Shown here: positions 9,367 to 18,438 of the stretch, piece after piece | How positions within the stretch are numbered: the first letter of the stretch is position 1 | Layout of the letters: every line of letters begins with the position of its first letter | NCBI GenBank assembly: GCA_902567235.1 | Contig: CACFLX010000002.1 | Coordinates: 62,001-126,000 of the forward strand | Length of the DNA: 64,000 bases | Origin: an uncultured Pelagibacteraceae bacterium | Lineage (GTDB): Bacteria; Pseudomonadota; Alphaproteobacteria; Pelagibacterales; Pelagibacteraceae | Reading direction: 5' to 3' | Translations under genes and position numbers: made by a program | Notes under the pieces: model-generated | What the model was told of the DNA's origin: nothing | The model's database searches: none | Seen by the model: the letters and a program-made list of their open reading frames with translations, nothing else

Positions 9367-10350
9367 TTATTTTGCTGAGCTAAGGATAAAATCAGATACA
9401 ATATTTAAAGAACTATGGTAATTTTTTTTAATCATTAATTCGATGTCATGTATTTTATAAATTAGTTTTTCTATGTCTCTTTGTCGCCATTTAGAGGCTT
9501 GAGTTTTAACTATTTCTTTATCTTTCCAAAAAATAGGTGGTTTATAATTTGAAATTATCTGCTCTACATTGCTAATTGAATTATTAATTTTTTTAATTTC
9601 CAAAAGCCTTTTAGATTTTGACAATAAAGTCCTAATAATTAACATGCAGTCTTCAACAGAATAAATGTTTTCGTTAAAAATCTTATTTATTTTATTTATA
9701 TTTTTTGACAAACAATTATCTGCAAGCTCTGAAATACTATAATTTTCTGCTAAATTTGTTAATTTTATTACATCTTCAATATTAATCTTTTTTTTGTTTA
9801 ATAAAAAAAGAGATATTTTATTTAATTCATTGTTTAAGTTTATTCTGTCACCACTACTTCTCTCAACAATTAAATTAATTACCTCTTGTGAAATAGAAAT
9901 TTTGTTATTTTTAAAAAAATTATTAGCAAGTTGAGAAAGTGTATTATTGTTATCTCGGTAAAAAGGAACACAAATTAAACTTTTTTCTTTTTCAAAAATA
10001 GATCTAAGTTTTGACTTCTTTTCAAGAGTTTGTGCGTTTAATATTATTTTTACATCTTCAATTTCTTTATCTAATAATTCGTCAATTAATTTAATTATTT
10101 TTTCACTTATTCTTGTAATTATAATTAATTTTAATTTACTAAAAAAAGATTTATTTCTTAAACTTAATGAAAAGCTATCAAAATTGTTAATAATTTCATT
10201 TTCTTCAAAACGTTCTATATCTCCTTTAAAATTATTAACAAAAACATCATTAATAACTTGACTTTTAAAACCATCATTTTCACCATAAAATAAAAAAATT
10301 TTACAATTATTTTTTATTAATTTTTGATGCTCAAATGCTTTTATTATCAT
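9367..10350 (-). CDS. holA: DNA polymerase III subunit delta
   Basis: Clamp-loader subunit that opens the beta sliding clamp. 327 residues. N-terminus MIIKAFEHQKL...IFLFYGENDGFKSQVIND matches the HolA AAA+-like fold, which lacks a working P-loop; the middle has FFSKLKLIIITRIS and NAQTLEKKSKLR, and the C-terminal helical domain ends ELMIKKNYHSSLNIVSDFIL. Order leuS-lptE-holA next to parB is conserved in alphaproteobacteria and supports the call given weak primary sequence conservation. It ends tail to tail with parB without any gap. Confidence 0.9.
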   Translation of the reverse strand: MIIKAFEHQKLIKNNCKIFLFYGENDGFKSQVINDVFVNNFKGDIERFEENEIINNFDSFSLSLRNKSFFSKLKLIIITRISEKIIKLIDELLDKEIEDVKIILNAQTLEKKSKLRSIFEKEKSLICVPFYRDNNNTLSQLANNFFKNNKISISQEVINLIVERSSGDRINLNNELNKISLFLLNKKKINIEDVIKLTNLAENYSISELADNCLSKNINKINKIFNENIYSVEDCMLIIRTLLSKSKRLLEIKKINNSISNVEQIISNYKPPIFWKDKEIVKTQASKWRQRDIEKLIYKIHDIELMIKKNYHSSLNIVSDFILSSAK

Positions 10351-10359
10351 TTATAGATA

Positions 10360-10818
10360 TTAAATTGTTTGCAAGTAAATAATAATCTCCTCAGATATTT
10401 TATTGATAAGTATTTCTGAGGATTGATTTTCATATTTTTTTAATTCAAATTTATTGTTACTATTATTGTAATTAACTGATTTAATGAATAATTTCTCTCT
10501 TATATTTCCTTTTTCATCTTGAATATTTGTATTTGTAATTACAGTAAATTCAAAAGTTTTTGCATTACCTTTTGAATCTTTTGATGATATTTTTTTATTA
10601 ATATCTGTGTTTATTTTTAAGTAATATTTTTTTTCACTATTTAAATTTTTATAAGCATTTAATTTATTATTTAAAATTTTATTTAACTTATTGTTTCCCG
10701 TTAACTCTAAACCAACTATAGTAAAGTTTATATTTTTATTTGAGAAAATTGGAGTATATCCACACCCCTTTACAAAAATTAATAATATAAAAAACTTTAT
10801 AAATATTATTTTTTTCAT
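10360..10818 (-). CDS. lptE: LPS-assembly lipoprotein LptE
   Basis: Plug lipoprotein of the LptDE outer-membrane translocon for lipopolysaccharide. 152 residues: [25 protein letters not shown] is a lipoprotein signal with Cys at position ~19, followed by the GYTPIF sequence common at the start of alphaproteobacterial LptE. Rest is beta-rich and poorly conserved. The position between leuS and holA is the strongest support. The start ATG shares one base with the leuS stop (TAATG), indicating coupling. Confidence 0.82.
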   Translation of the reverse strand: MKKIIFIKFFILLIFVKGCGYTPIFSNKNINFTIVGLELTGNNKLNKILNNKLNAYKNLNSEKKYYLKINTDINKKISSKDSKGNAKTFEFTVITNTNIQDEKGNIREKLFIKSVNYNNSNNKFELKKYENQSSEILINKISEEIIIYLQTI

Positions 10819-13355
10819 TAAATTAAAATATTGATTAACCTGTTTTTAACAAAAAAGCATTTGTTAATTTTTTTATTTTCCAATAATTTTTTCGTAATTA
10901 AATTGTTTTTTATTTCATTTATTAGTTTTTTCTCAGATATATCTGCCATAAGCTTAAGAGAGGCTCTTTTTTTACCATTAATCTGAATTACATATTCAAT
11001 AGTATTAACTTTAAGGAAATTTTTATTTGCTATAGGCCATTTTTGTAATGGTTTTAATTTTAAATCAGTCAAACACTCTGATGAAAAGTGTGGAATTATA
11101 GGAGATATCATAGATAAAAATTTTGAATAATTTTCTAAAAGTAGTTTCTGATCTATATCTTTATTTAGTTTTTGCGTAAAAAAATTATAGGCCTCATACA
11201 AGTTCGCGATTATAACGTTATAATTGAATTTTTCTAAGTTGTAATTCATTTTCTCAATCATTTGATTGGTAAAGATTGAAATTTCTTCGTCGTCATCTTT
11301 ATAATTTTTATTAATTTTTTCTTTAAATTTTTCATGAAGCATCCAAAGCTTTTGAATAAATTTAAATGATGCTATCATACCTTGCTCAGACCATTGCACA
11401 TCTTTTTCTGGTGGACTATCAGAAAGTATAAATAATCTAACAGCATCAGCTCCATAATTATTTATTATATTTTCTGGATCAATTGTATTTCTTTTTGATT
11501 TTGACATTGACTCTGAAGGACCAACATTTACTTTTTTCTCTGGATGATTTTTTATATAATATTCTTTCCCATTTTTACTCTCTACCTCCTCAGGGCTTAA
11601 CCATTTATTATTTTCATCTTTGTATGTTTCGTGACAAACCATTCCTTGAGTGAACAAGCCCTCAAATGGTTCTTTAATAGTAAATTTATCATTTTTGTGG
11701 TTTATTGCTCTCATAAAAAATCTTGAATAAAGCAAATGTAGTATTGCATGTTCTACTCCACCTATATACTGATCTACAGGCATCCAATAATCAATTTCGT
11801 TTTTGTCAAAACCATACATTTTGTTAGTAGGTGAGCAAAATCTTAAAAAATACCATGATGAGTCCACGAAAGTATCCAAAGTGTCAGTTTCTCTTATGTA
11901 ATTTTTTCCGTCTATAGTTATATTTTTCCAATCTTCAGCATTACTAAGAGGATTTCCTTTTGAATTTAAATTAATTTTTTCTGGAAGACTTATTGGAAGT
12001 TGATTTTTTGGAATTTTAATTACATTTCCATCTTTATCGTAAGCAATAGGAATTGGACAACCCCAATACCTCTGTCTTGATACTCCCCAATCTTTTAATC
12101 TATAATTAATTTTTTTATTTCCTATTTTTTTTTTTTCAATAATTTCTATTGTTTTTAAAATTGATTCATCTGGGACTTCAAGTCCATTTAAAAAATCTGA
12201 ATTAATTATTTTTCCAGGCCCAGTATATGCTTCGTTTTTTACTTTAAAAGTATCCTTTTCATTTTCAGGTTTTACTACAGTTTTTACAGTTAAATTATAT
12301 TTGTTAGCAAAGTCCAAATCCCTTTGATCGTGTGCTGGACAACCAAATACAGCACCAAAGCCATAATCCATTAATACAAAATTTGCAAAGTAGACAGGGA
12401 CTTTATGATTTGAGTCTAAAGGATTTATAGCTATTAAGTTAGTTTTGAAACCGATTTTTTCTCCTTGCGCTATTGATTCTTCTGTTGTTCCAGTTTTAGA
12501 GCATTCTTTTTTAAAATTTGAGAATTCTATATTATCTTTAAAAAATTCTGAAATAGGATGATCAACTGATACTGCTAAAAAAGAAAAACCAAACAAAGTA
12601 TCGGGCCTTGTTGTAAAACATTTTATTGAATTTATTGGAAATTTGCCTTCTATTTTGAAATCAATTTCACAGCCAAATGATTTTCCTATCCAGTTTTTTT
12701 GCATTACTTTAACTTTATTTGGCCAGGCTTCCAATTTATCTAATCCATTCAATAAATCTTCAGAAAATTTTGAAATATTAAAAAACCATTGATTTAATTT
12801 TTTTCTCTCAACTGTGGCTCCAGATCTCCATCCTTTTCCATCAATTACCTGTTCATTTGCTAAAACTGTTTCATCTATAGGATCCCAGTTTACATAATTT
12901 TCCTTTCTATAGACCAGTCCTTTTTCATATAGTTCTAAAAAAAATAATTGTTGATGTTTATAATATTCTTTTGAGCAAGTAGAGATTTCTCTTGTCCAAT
13001 CAATTGAAAGTCCTAATTTTTTTAATTGATTTTTCATTACTGAAATATTTTTTTCAGTCCATACTTTAGGATCTAAATTATTTTCTTTCGCTGCATTTTC
13101 AGCTGGCATACCAAAAGAATCCCATCCCATAGGATGTAAGACGTTGTATCCTTGCATAGATTTATAACGGGATAAGACATCTCCTATTGTGTAGTTTCTT
13201 ACATGGCCCATATGTATTTTTCCAGATGGATATGGGAACATTTCAAGACAGTAGAATTTTTTTTTATTTTTATCTATTTTTGAAATGAATGATTTATTCT
13301 TATCCCAGTAATCTTGCCACTTTCTTTCTACTAATTTGAAATTATATCTATCCAT
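10818..13355 (-). CDS. leuS: Leucyl-tRNA synthetase
   Basis: Class I synthetase charging tRNA-Leu. 845 residues, normal. HIGH motif as [20 protein letters not shown] near residue 43, CP1 editing domain with [12 protein letters not shown] near 250, synthetase signature [16 protein letters not shown], and KMSKS as [15 protein letters not shown] near 620. The C-terminal anticodon and LeuS-specific domains are complete. Transcribed with downstream lptE and holA; a DUF3576 lipoprotein gene lies 29 bases upstream, the usual alphaproteobacterial arrangement. Confidence 0.97.
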   Translation of the reverse strand: MDRYNFKLVERKWQDYWDKNKSFISKIDKNKKKFYCLEMFPYPSGKIHMGHVRNYTIGDVLSRYKSMQGYNVLHPMGWDSFGMPAENAAKENNLDPKVWTEKNISVMKNQLKKLGLSIDWTREISTCSKEYYKHQQLFFLELYEKGLVYRKENYVNWDPIDETVLANEQVIDGKGWRSGATVERKKLNQWFFNISKFSEDLLNGLDKLEAWPNKVKVMQKNWIGKSFGCEIDFKIEGKFPINSIKCFTTRPDTLFGFSFLAVSVDHPISEFFKDNIEFSNFKKECSKTGTTEESIAQGEKIGFKTNLIAINPLDSNHKVPVYFANFVLMDYGFGAVFGCPAHDQRDLDFANKYNLTVKTVVKPENEKDTFKVKNEAYTGPGKIINSDFLNGLEVPDESILKTIEIIEKKKIGNKKINYRLKDWGVSRQRYWGCPIPIAYDKDGNVIKIPKNQLPISLPEKINLNSKGNPLSNAEDWKNITIDGKNYIRETDTLDTFVDSSWYFLRFCSPTNKMYGFDKNEIDYWMPVDQYIGGVEHAILHLLYSRFFMRAINHKNDKFTIKEPFEGLFTQGMVCHETYKDENNKWLSPEEVESKNGKEYYIKNHPEKKVNVGPSESMSKSKRNTIDPENIINNYGADAVRLFILSDSPPEKDVQWSEQGMIASFKFIQKLWMLHEKFKEKINKNYKDDDEEISIFTNQMIEKMNYNLEKFNYNVIIANLYEAYNFFTQKLNKDIDQKLLLENYSKFLSMISPIIPHFSSECLTDLKLKPLQKWPIANKNFLKVNTIEYVIQINGKKRASLKLMADISEKKLINEIKNNLITKKLLENKKINKCFFVKNRLINILI

Positions 13356-13384
13356 TAAATTGATAAAAAATTAAATAATTATAT

Positions 13385-13963
13385 TTATCTAATTTTACCT
13401 AAATATTTTTTATTGTTAGCTTTCAATTCTTTTTCATAGATAGCTGCTTTTCTTAAAATATTTTTTTTTAAATCATTAACTATTTCACCATCATTTTCAG
13501 TTATTGCACAATTTGATTGCACACCACATCTTTTTTGGAATACCTTTATTTCTAAAGCATCAGCTCTTATTTCATTTGTAAGAAAACGAATTGTTATTTT
13601 TATTGCTTCATTTTCGTTGTTTCCAGAATACCAATCTGAGATAATTATTCCTCCACTATAGTTTGCAGAAATTAAAGGTAAGAAATTTATTGTGTCTAAA
13701 CTTGCTCTCCAAAGAGGATTTGAGCTTGCAAAGTCAAAAGTTCCACCTTTTTTTTTGTCTCCATCAAAAAGTCTTATACCCCTGCCTTCCTCTATGTTTT
13801 TTCTAACTCTTTCTTTGGGGTCAGGCGGATAGTCTTTAGCACTAACTGGTCTGTATTTTAGTGCATCACAAGAGCTTAAAAAAATCAATAATACTGAAAG
13901 TATAAAAAAGCGTTTTATTAAGTTAAATTTGGTCATGAAATTATTAATTGCTCTAAATATCAT
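13385..13963 (-). CDS. DUF3576 lipoprotein
   Basis: 192 residues as tracked, or 183 if translation starts at the ATG at 13936 (MTKFNLIKRFF), which gives a tidier lipoprotein signal ILSVLLIFLSSC with Cys as acylation site. Then the family block PPDPKERVRKNIEEGRGIRLF and a C-terminal domain with RADALEIKVFQKRC. DUF3576 proteins are restricted to alphaproteobacteria and commonly precede leuS-lptE-holA; their role is unknown but an envelope function with LptE is a fair guess. Two Cys (about residues 145 and 150) in RCGVQSNC may form a disulfide. Confidence 0.8.
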   Translation of the reverse strand: MIFRAINNFMTKFNLIKRFFILSVLLIFLSSCDALKYRPVSAKDYPPDPKERVRKNIEEGRGIRLFDGDKKKGGTFDFASSNPLWRASLDTINFLPLISANYSGGIIISDWYSGNNENEAIKITIRFLTNEIRADALEIKVFQKRCGVQSNCAITENDGEIVNDLKKNILRKAAIYEKELKANNKKYLGKIR

Positions 13964-14105
13964 AAAAAAAACTAATTATACCGAAAAAAATCGCAATTTT
14001 ACTATAAAAATCACTGATGTAAATTTACAACACTTATTAAAATTTTAAGCTATTTTGTTAAAATATGGGAAAAATTAACTAAATTTTTGCTATTAATACG
14101 ATGTT

Positions 14106-14111
14106 TATAAT
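14106..14111 (+). promoter_or_regulatory. Putative -10 box of porin gene
   Basis: TATAAT lies 28 bases before the porin ATG, giving a leader of ~20 bases containing AGGAG at proper distance (TAGGAGTAAAT before ATG). This is one of the few clear ribosome-binding sites in the window. The -35 is uncertain. The remaining upstream gap 13964-14105 shows nothing else recognisable. Confidence 0.4.
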
Positions 14112-14139
14112 TAATTATAAAACATAAATAGGAGTAAAT

Positions 14140-15060
14140 ATGAAAAACATAACTAAACTAGGATTAACTGCTTTAGCAGGATCTTTAGTTGCAAGTTCTG
14201 CTTTTGCTGGTGCTATGAGCGTAAGTGGTTCTGCAAAAATAACTCACGCTTCGGCTGATGAGACAGAAGTACAAGGTAACTCTTTTTCGAACAGTAAAGG
14301 ATTATCTTTTTCTGGATCTGGTGAGTTAGATAATGGTTGGACAGTGAGCACAACATACTCAATGACTAACTCTGCATTTTCATCTTCTCAAGTTACAATT
14401 GACATGGGAGATCAAGGAACTGTAGGATTATGGAATAATGCTAACGGTGCTGGTATTAACAAATATTCTGACGTTATACCAACTGCTGGTGAGCAAGTAT
14501 GGGATGACTCAGACACTGACGATAACGGTCTACCATTACACGATAATGATAACATGATTGGTTACAATGGAACATTAGCAGGTTTTGGTGTTTCTATAGC
14601 ATACGTTAATGGTGGTTCAGGTGCAAAAGAAGGTGGAGCATCTGATAGTTCATGGGCATTGTCTTATGATGGTTTAATGGATGGTCTAACATTAGGTATT
14701 GGTGCAGGTGAAAACGGTACTACTCAGGACCTTTCAACTATGTACGTTAAATATACAGCAGGTTCAATTACTGTAGGTTACCAAATGTCAGAAGTTGACA
14801 ACACTGGTTCAACAGCTGACGAAGAAGCAAACCACATTGGTGCTTCAATCGCAGTAAATGAAAATTTATCAGTTTCAGCTGGTAGACATGAAGTTGACAT
14901 GGGTGCAGGAAAAGTTGATGAAGAATCAACAGGTTTCTCTGCTTCTTACACAATGGGATCAACTACAATTGGTTTCGTTGCTAACTCAACTGAGAATGTT
15001 GCAGGAACAGCTGCGTCTGATGACTCATATAGAGAAATTGCAGTATCATTTGCATTCTAA
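14140..15060 (+). CDS. Outer-membrane porin
   Basis: 306 residues. Signal peptide MKNITKLGLTALAGSLVASSAFA, then a Gly/Ser/Thr-rich, acidic beta-barrel sequence with alternating hydrophobic residues and the porin-like GLSFSGSGELDNGWTVS; it ends in an aromatic-hydrophobic final strand, REIAVSFAF, as recognised by the BAM complex. Resembles the gram-negative porin family in which SAR11 has an abundant member. Strong Shine-Dalgarno, GC-richer optimised codons and a strong terminator suggest very high expression. Solute specificity cannot be read from sequence. Confidence 0.85.
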   Translation: MKNITKLGLTALAGSLVASSAFAGAMSVSGSAKITHASADETEVQGNSFSNSKGLSFSGSGELDNGWTVSTTYSMTNSAFSSSQVTIDMGDQGTVGLWNNANGAGINKYSDVIPTAGEQVWDDSDTDDNGLPLHDNDNMIGYNGTLAGFGVSIAYVNGGSGAKEGGASDSSWALSYDGLMDGLTLGIGAGENGTTQDLSTMYVKYTAGSITVGYQMSEVDNTGSTADEEANHIGASIAVNENLSVSAGRHEVDMGAGKVDEESTGFSASYTMGSTTIGFVANSTENVAGTAASDDSYREIAVSFAF

Positions 15061-15083
15061 TAGAGTTTAAGATTAAAAATATT

Positions 15084-15115
15084 AAAGGCCCCTTAATTAA
15101 GGGGCCTTTTTTTTT
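15084..15115 (+). terminator. Strong intrinsic terminator of porin gene
   Basis: A perfect 26-base inverted repeat with arms AAAGGCCCCTTAA and its complement, followed by a T run of nine or more. Exceptionally GC-rich for this DNA. The upstream A run also makes it usable from the minus strand, towards the convergent ThiE-like gene. Confidence 0.95.
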
Positions 15116-15124
15116 GGTTGATAT

Positions 15125-15655
15125 TTATTTGTTAAATAAATTTATACCTGAATATCCATAAATATTGAGTAAATTAATTTTTTTTAGATTATCTTTATTT
15201 ATTCCACCCAAAGCAATTATTTTCTTATTTGTTAATTTAGTTAAAAGTTTAAATTTGTTAAATCCAAGGTAAGTTTTTTTTCTTTTAAAAAGAGATGCTA
15301 TAAAAATTATATCTACTTTTTGGAGTTCTTTTTTTTTTATTTCTTTATAATTGTGAGCAGAACCTATTATAAAAAAATTCTTTTTTTTGGGATAGTTTAA
15401 GTGCTTTAAATCGTTATTAAATGATGGGAAATAAACACCATCAAGTTTTAAATTTAAAGCTAATTTAATGTTATTAGACAGGAAAAATTTTCTTTTTTTT
15501 AATCTACAGTATCTTTTTATTTTAATAAGTGAGTCTTTATTTAATTTTTTATTATAATTTCTGTAAATTAGAGCTATATTTTTATTTAATTTATTAATGT
15601 TATTTTTGTCAAATTTATTAATAAAGTAATATACTTTTGGTAATTCTGTATGCAT
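15125..15655 (-). CDS. ThiE/TenI-like TIM-barrel protein (thiamine-phosphate synthase family)
   Basis: 176 residues. Recognised from the C-terminal half: FFIIGSAHNYKEIKKKELQKVDIIFIASLFKRKKTYLGFNKF, then KIIALGGI and YGYSGINLF, the same order as GxSxHxxxE, ADYxxxGPVFxTxTK and AxGGI of ThiE and TenI. The N-terminal half, which carries diphosphate ligands, is short and poorly matching, and the TPTK-like loop reads KRKKTY. Catalytic thiamine-phosphate synthase activity is therefore uncertain; a TenI-like or diverged role is possible. Its ATG lies in an ATGCAT palindrome shared with the divergent yggS gene. Confidence 0.65.
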   Translation of the reverse strand: MHTELPKVYYFINKFDKNNINKLNKNIALIYRNYNKKLNKDSLIKIKRYCRLKKRKFFLSNNIKLALNLKLDGVYFPSFNNDLKHLNYPKKKNFFIIGSAHNYKEIKKKELQKVDIIFIASLFKRKKTYLGFNKFKLLTKLTNKKIIALGGINKDNLKKINLLNIYGYSGINLFNK

Positions 15656-16312
15656 AAAACTATTGAAAATTTAAATTATATTGAAAATCAAATTAATTCA
15701 AAAATATTAAAATTAAATCTTAGCAATTATAACCCAAAAATCATTGCAATTTCAAAAACTTTTAAAATAAATCATATATTACCTTTAGTTGAACACGGAC
15801 ATAGAGATTTTGGTGAAAATAAGGTTCAAGAAGCATTAGAAAAATGGACTGAAATAAAAAATAAAAATAAAAACATTAAACTTCATATGGTTGGTAAACT
15901 TCAAACAAACAAAGTTAAATTTGTTTTGCCTCTATTTGATTTTATTCATTCATTAGATAGTTTAAAATTAGCCAAAAAGATATCTGAAGAGCAAAAAAAT
16001 TATGAAAATAAACCAAAAATTTTTATTCAAATTAATATTGGTAATGAACCTCAAAAATCAGGAATAGATAAAAATAAACTAGCTGAGTTTTATAATGAAT
16101 GCATAAATCTTGATTTAGATATTGTTGGGACTATGTGTTTGCCACCAATAGATAATGATCCAGGTATTTATTTTTTAGAAATGAAAAAAATTACAAAAAT
16201 TTTAAATCTTAAAGATATAAGCATGGGTATGTCAGAAGATTATCTTAAGGCAATAGAACATTCTTCAACATATTTAAGAATTGGTTCTAAGATATTTGGA
16301 GCAAGAAGTTAA
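15650..16312 (+). CDS. YggS-family pyridoxal-phosphate homeostasis protein
   Basis: 220 residues. Single-domain PLP-binding barrel (PLPHP/YggS/PROSC). The PLP Lys lies in IIAISKTFKI (about residue 36); further family blocks are HRDFGENKVQEALEKW, LHMVGKLQTNKVKF, GIDKNKLAEF-type linker, GTMCLPP, ISMGMSEDYLKAIEHSST and LRIGSKIFGAR. Keeps free PLP and amino-acid pools balanced; not an enzyme in the usual sense. The start overlaps the start of the divergent ThiE-like gene in ATGCAT; its stop TAA shares TTAA with the convergent L,D-transpeptidase gene. Confidence 0.92.
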   Translation: MHKTIENLNYIENQINSKILKLNLSNYNPKIIAISKTFKINHILPLVEHGHRDFGENKVQEALEKWTEIKNKNKNIKLHMVGKLQTNKVKFVLPLFDFIHSLDSLKLAKKISEEQKNYENKPKIFIQINIGNEPQKSGIDKNKLAEFYNECINLDLDIVGTMCLPPIDNDPGIYFLEMKKITKILNLKDISMGMSEDYLKAIEHSSTYLRIGSKIFGARS

Positions 16313-16800
16313 TTTATTAATATTTTTGTATTTTTATTAATTAATTTAATTAGAATTAAGAAATCTTTTTTTGAAATAGCAATACATCCTGCCGTTGGTT
16401 TGTAATTTTTTGTTAGATGAATAAAAATTGCACTCCCTTTATTTTTTATAGTTTTTTTATAATTATATTCTATTACAATTAAATAGTCATACTTATGATC
16501 ATTTCTATATAATTTTTCGTGTTTAATTTTTCTATTTATTTTTATTTCTTTATTGTAAAATTTACTTTTTACATCATTACACCAGCCCATTTTTTTTCTT
16601 ATTTTTTTAGAAGATAATTTAATTTTTGGTAAATTTACTCTATCTGGTCTCCAATATAATTTTCCTATTTTAAATTTTCCTGATGGGGTACAAAAATCTC
16701 CTTCAGTTTTGTTTTTTTTAATACCCTTTTTTCCCAGACTGCATTTAAACTTAAATTCTTTAACAATTAGAGTATCTTTATTTTTTATGTGAATTATCAT
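16309..16800 (-). CDS. YkuD-type L,D-transpeptidase domain protein
   Basis: 163 residues. The catalytic block is SAIFIHLTKNYKPTAGCIAIS, matching the YkuD HxxxxxxxxxxxxGC pattern with active Cys, and the N-terminal half has TPSGKFKIGKLYWRPD, the typical 'TPxGxF' substrate-side motif. L,D-transpeptidases crosslink peptidoglycan or attach proteins to it; this short subfamily, seen in many alphaproteobacteria, has no visible signal peptide (it begins MIIHIKNKDTLIVKEF), so export is unexplained. Convergent with yggS, sharing TTAA. Confidence 0.82.
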   Translation of the reverse strand: MIIHIKNKDTLIVKEFKFKCSLGKKGIKKNKTEGDFCTPSGKFKIGKLYWRPDRVNLPKIKLSSKKIRKKMGWCNDVKSKFYNKEIKINRKIKHEKLYRNDHKYDYLIVIEYNYKKTIKNKGSAIFIHLTKNYKPTAGCIAISKKDFLILIKLINKNTKILIN

Positions 16801-16813
16801 AGTTTGTATATTT

Positions 16814-17383
16814 ATGAATAAACAAAGTGTTCTAATATTTAAATTACCAGAACTATTTAAGATTTTAAATGAATTAAAAGAGTATATAGATTTTAATGTT
16901 TATAACTTTACTGAAAAACAAGAACTTTTAAACTCAAATAAAAATAAATATGAGAATTATTTAGTCTTAACAGATGAAAAAAATCAAGTACACAACGAAA
17001 AATTTCAATTAATTTTAAATAAATTTCCAGATTCATTCCACTCAATTATTGAAAAGATAAATGTAAGTTTGTTAAAACAGAAATATTCTGAACAATCAGA
17101 TATAATAGTTGGCAAATATTCAATTGATATAAATTCTAGGTCAATAAAAAATGCTAATGAAACTTTAAAATTAACTCAAAGAGAAGTTCAAATTATACTT
17201 TTTTTGAAAGAGTCCAAGTCTCCACAAAACATAGAAAATCTTCAAAAAAAAGTTTGGGGACATAATTCTATCTTAGAAACTCATACAGTTGAAACACATA
17301 TTTATAGACTAAGAAAAAAAATTTTAGAAAAATTTGAAGACAAAACTTTTATTAATAGTACAAAAAAAGGCTATACAATCTAG
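16814..17383 (+). CDS. OmpR/PhoB-type winged-helix regulator with degenerate receiver
   Basis: 189 residues. Residues ~95-189 are a winged helix of the OmpR/PhoB class: LKLTQREVQIILFLKES, the recognition region VETHIYRLRKKI, and the wing NSTKKGYTI. The N-terminal ~90 residues have receiver-like secondary structure (VLIFKLPEL, YLVLTD) and a final helix preceded by FPDSFHSIIEKIN, but no identifiable phospho-acceptor Asp in the usual context, so phosphorylation control is doubtful. The stop TAG shares its G with the GTG start of an ArfA-like mini-gene. Target genes unknown. Confidence 0.75.
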   Translation: MNKQSVLIFKLPELFKILNELKEYIDFNVYNFTEKQELLNSNKNKYENYLVLTDEKNQVHNEKFQLILNKFPDSFHSIIEKINVSLLKQKYSEQSDIIVGKYSIDINSRSIKNANETLKLTQREVQIILFLKESKSPQNIENLQKKVWGHNSILETHTVETHIYRLRKKILEKFEDKTFINSTKKGYTI

Positions 17384-17490
17384 TGAAAAAAAGAAATTTC
17401 ATAGCAAAAGATCTTTTATCAAAAAAATATAAACCAAGAATAGTTAAACCAAAAAAAGGCAAAGGAAGCTTTAAAAGAAAAAAGAAATAA
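17383..17490 (+). CDS. arfA: ArfA-like alternative ribosome-rescue factor, 35 residues
   Basis: Too short for the ORF track. GTG start overlaps the stop of the regulator gene by one base; 35 codons then TAA. The protein is very basic and carries KPKKGKGSFKRK, matching the defining EKNKKGKGSYMRK block of E. coli ArfA, preceded by a helix-like AKDLLSKKYKPRIV that lines up with the ArfA segment ahead of that block. ArfA binds ribosomes stalled on mRNA lacking a stop codon and recruits release factor 2. It lacks the hydrophobic C-terminal tail of full-length E. coli ArfA, which is removed there from the active form. Confidence 0.75.
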   Translation: MKKRNFIAKDLLSKKYKPRIVKPKKGKGSFKRKKK

Positions 17491-17506
17491 AATTTCTCAA
17501 AACTCT

Positions 17507-18436
17507 TTATAGTCTAGCTCCAATCTGTTGGATAACTTTAGATGACATTTCAGTTCCCTTTTGTAGACTTTCTTTTATTGATAAATTATTTACATGACCG
17601 TGCAAAAATCCACCAGCGAAAAGATCTCCAGCACCAGTTAAGTCAACAATTTTAAGATTTTTTTGAACTCCACATTCAATAACATTGTCCCCTTCTATTG
17701 CAATGGCTCCATTCTCTCCCCGTGTAATCACAATTAATTTACCAAGTTGTTTAGAAAAATTTATCACCTCGCTAAAATTTTTAGCATCAATTAATGACAT
17801 AACTTCTTGTTCATTAGCAAACGTAATATCCAATTTATTTTTTACTAAATCTAAAAAGTGGGTTTTATGTCTATCGACACAAAACTGATCTGATAAGGAC
17901 ATAGCAACTTTATTTGCATTATTTATTGCTTTATCAAAAGCTTTTTTAGGCTCACCTTCATCCCAAAGATAACCTTCCAGAAATATTATTTCACTTTTCT
18001 TAATTGCATCAGAACTAACATCACTTTCATTAATTTTTCCAGCTGTACCTAAGAATGTACACATTGTTCTTTCAGAGTCTGGTGTAACTAAAATCAAACA
18101 TGTTCCTGTGGGCAATTCCTCTTTTTTTTTGGAATAAAAATATTCAACATTTTCTTTTTTTAATCCTTCTTCATACTTACTTCCTAGTTCATCATCAGAT
18201 ACTTTACCTATGAATCCTACTTTATTGCCTAGTTGAGATATACCCACTATTGAATTTGCTACCGATCCTCCAGAAACAGTTTTTTCTATTTTAAGGTTAG
18301 TTAATAATTTTTTAAATTCATTTTCATCAAAAATTAATTTCATCGTACTTTTAGTTAAACTATTCTGATTAATAAAATTGTCGTCCACTTTACAAATTAC
18401 ATCTACAATTGCATTTCCTATTCCTAAAATTTTCAT
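17507..18436 (-). CDS. PfkB-family sugar/adenosine kinase
   Basis: 309 residues. Ribokinase fold: start MKILGIGNAIVDVICKVDD, glycine motif SGGSVANSIVGISQLG with GFIGKVSDDELG, and C-terminal catalytic signature DLTGAGDLFAGGFLHG whose Asp is the base. The pattern GNAIVD and the TGTCLILVTPDSERTMCTFLG block are those of the alphaproteobacterial 'adenosine kinase' group; the true substrate may be adenosine or another nucleoside or sugar. Last gene of the dnaK-dnaJ-dapB-nth run on the minus strand, 2 bases after nth. Confidence 0.85.
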   Translation of the reverse strand: MKILGIGNAIVDVICKVDDNFINQNSLTKSTMKLIFDENEFKKLLTNLKIEKTVSGGSVANSIVGISQLGNKVGFIGKVSDDELGSKYEEGLKKENVEYFYSKKKEELPTGTCLILVTPDSERTMCTFLGTAGKINESDVSSDAIKKSEIIFLEGYLWDEGEPKKAFDKAINNANKVAMSLSDQFCVDRHKTHFLDLVKNKLDITFANEQEVMSLIDAKNFSEVINFSKQLGKLIVITRGENGAIAIEGDNVIECGVQKNLKIVDLTGAGDLFAGGFLHGHVNNLSIKESLQKGTEMSSKVIQQIGARL

Positions 18437-18438
18437 AA

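Noticed and set aside
14858-15070. 70-residue ORF within the porin region
   Set aside because: Out-of-frame shadow of the porin with Gln/Leu-rich translation; shares no recognisable motif.
15061-15124. TPP riboswitch near the ThiE-like gene
   Set aside because: The gene's 5' end is inside yggS overlap with no leader; the GC-rich palindrome is on the 3' side and is a terminator.
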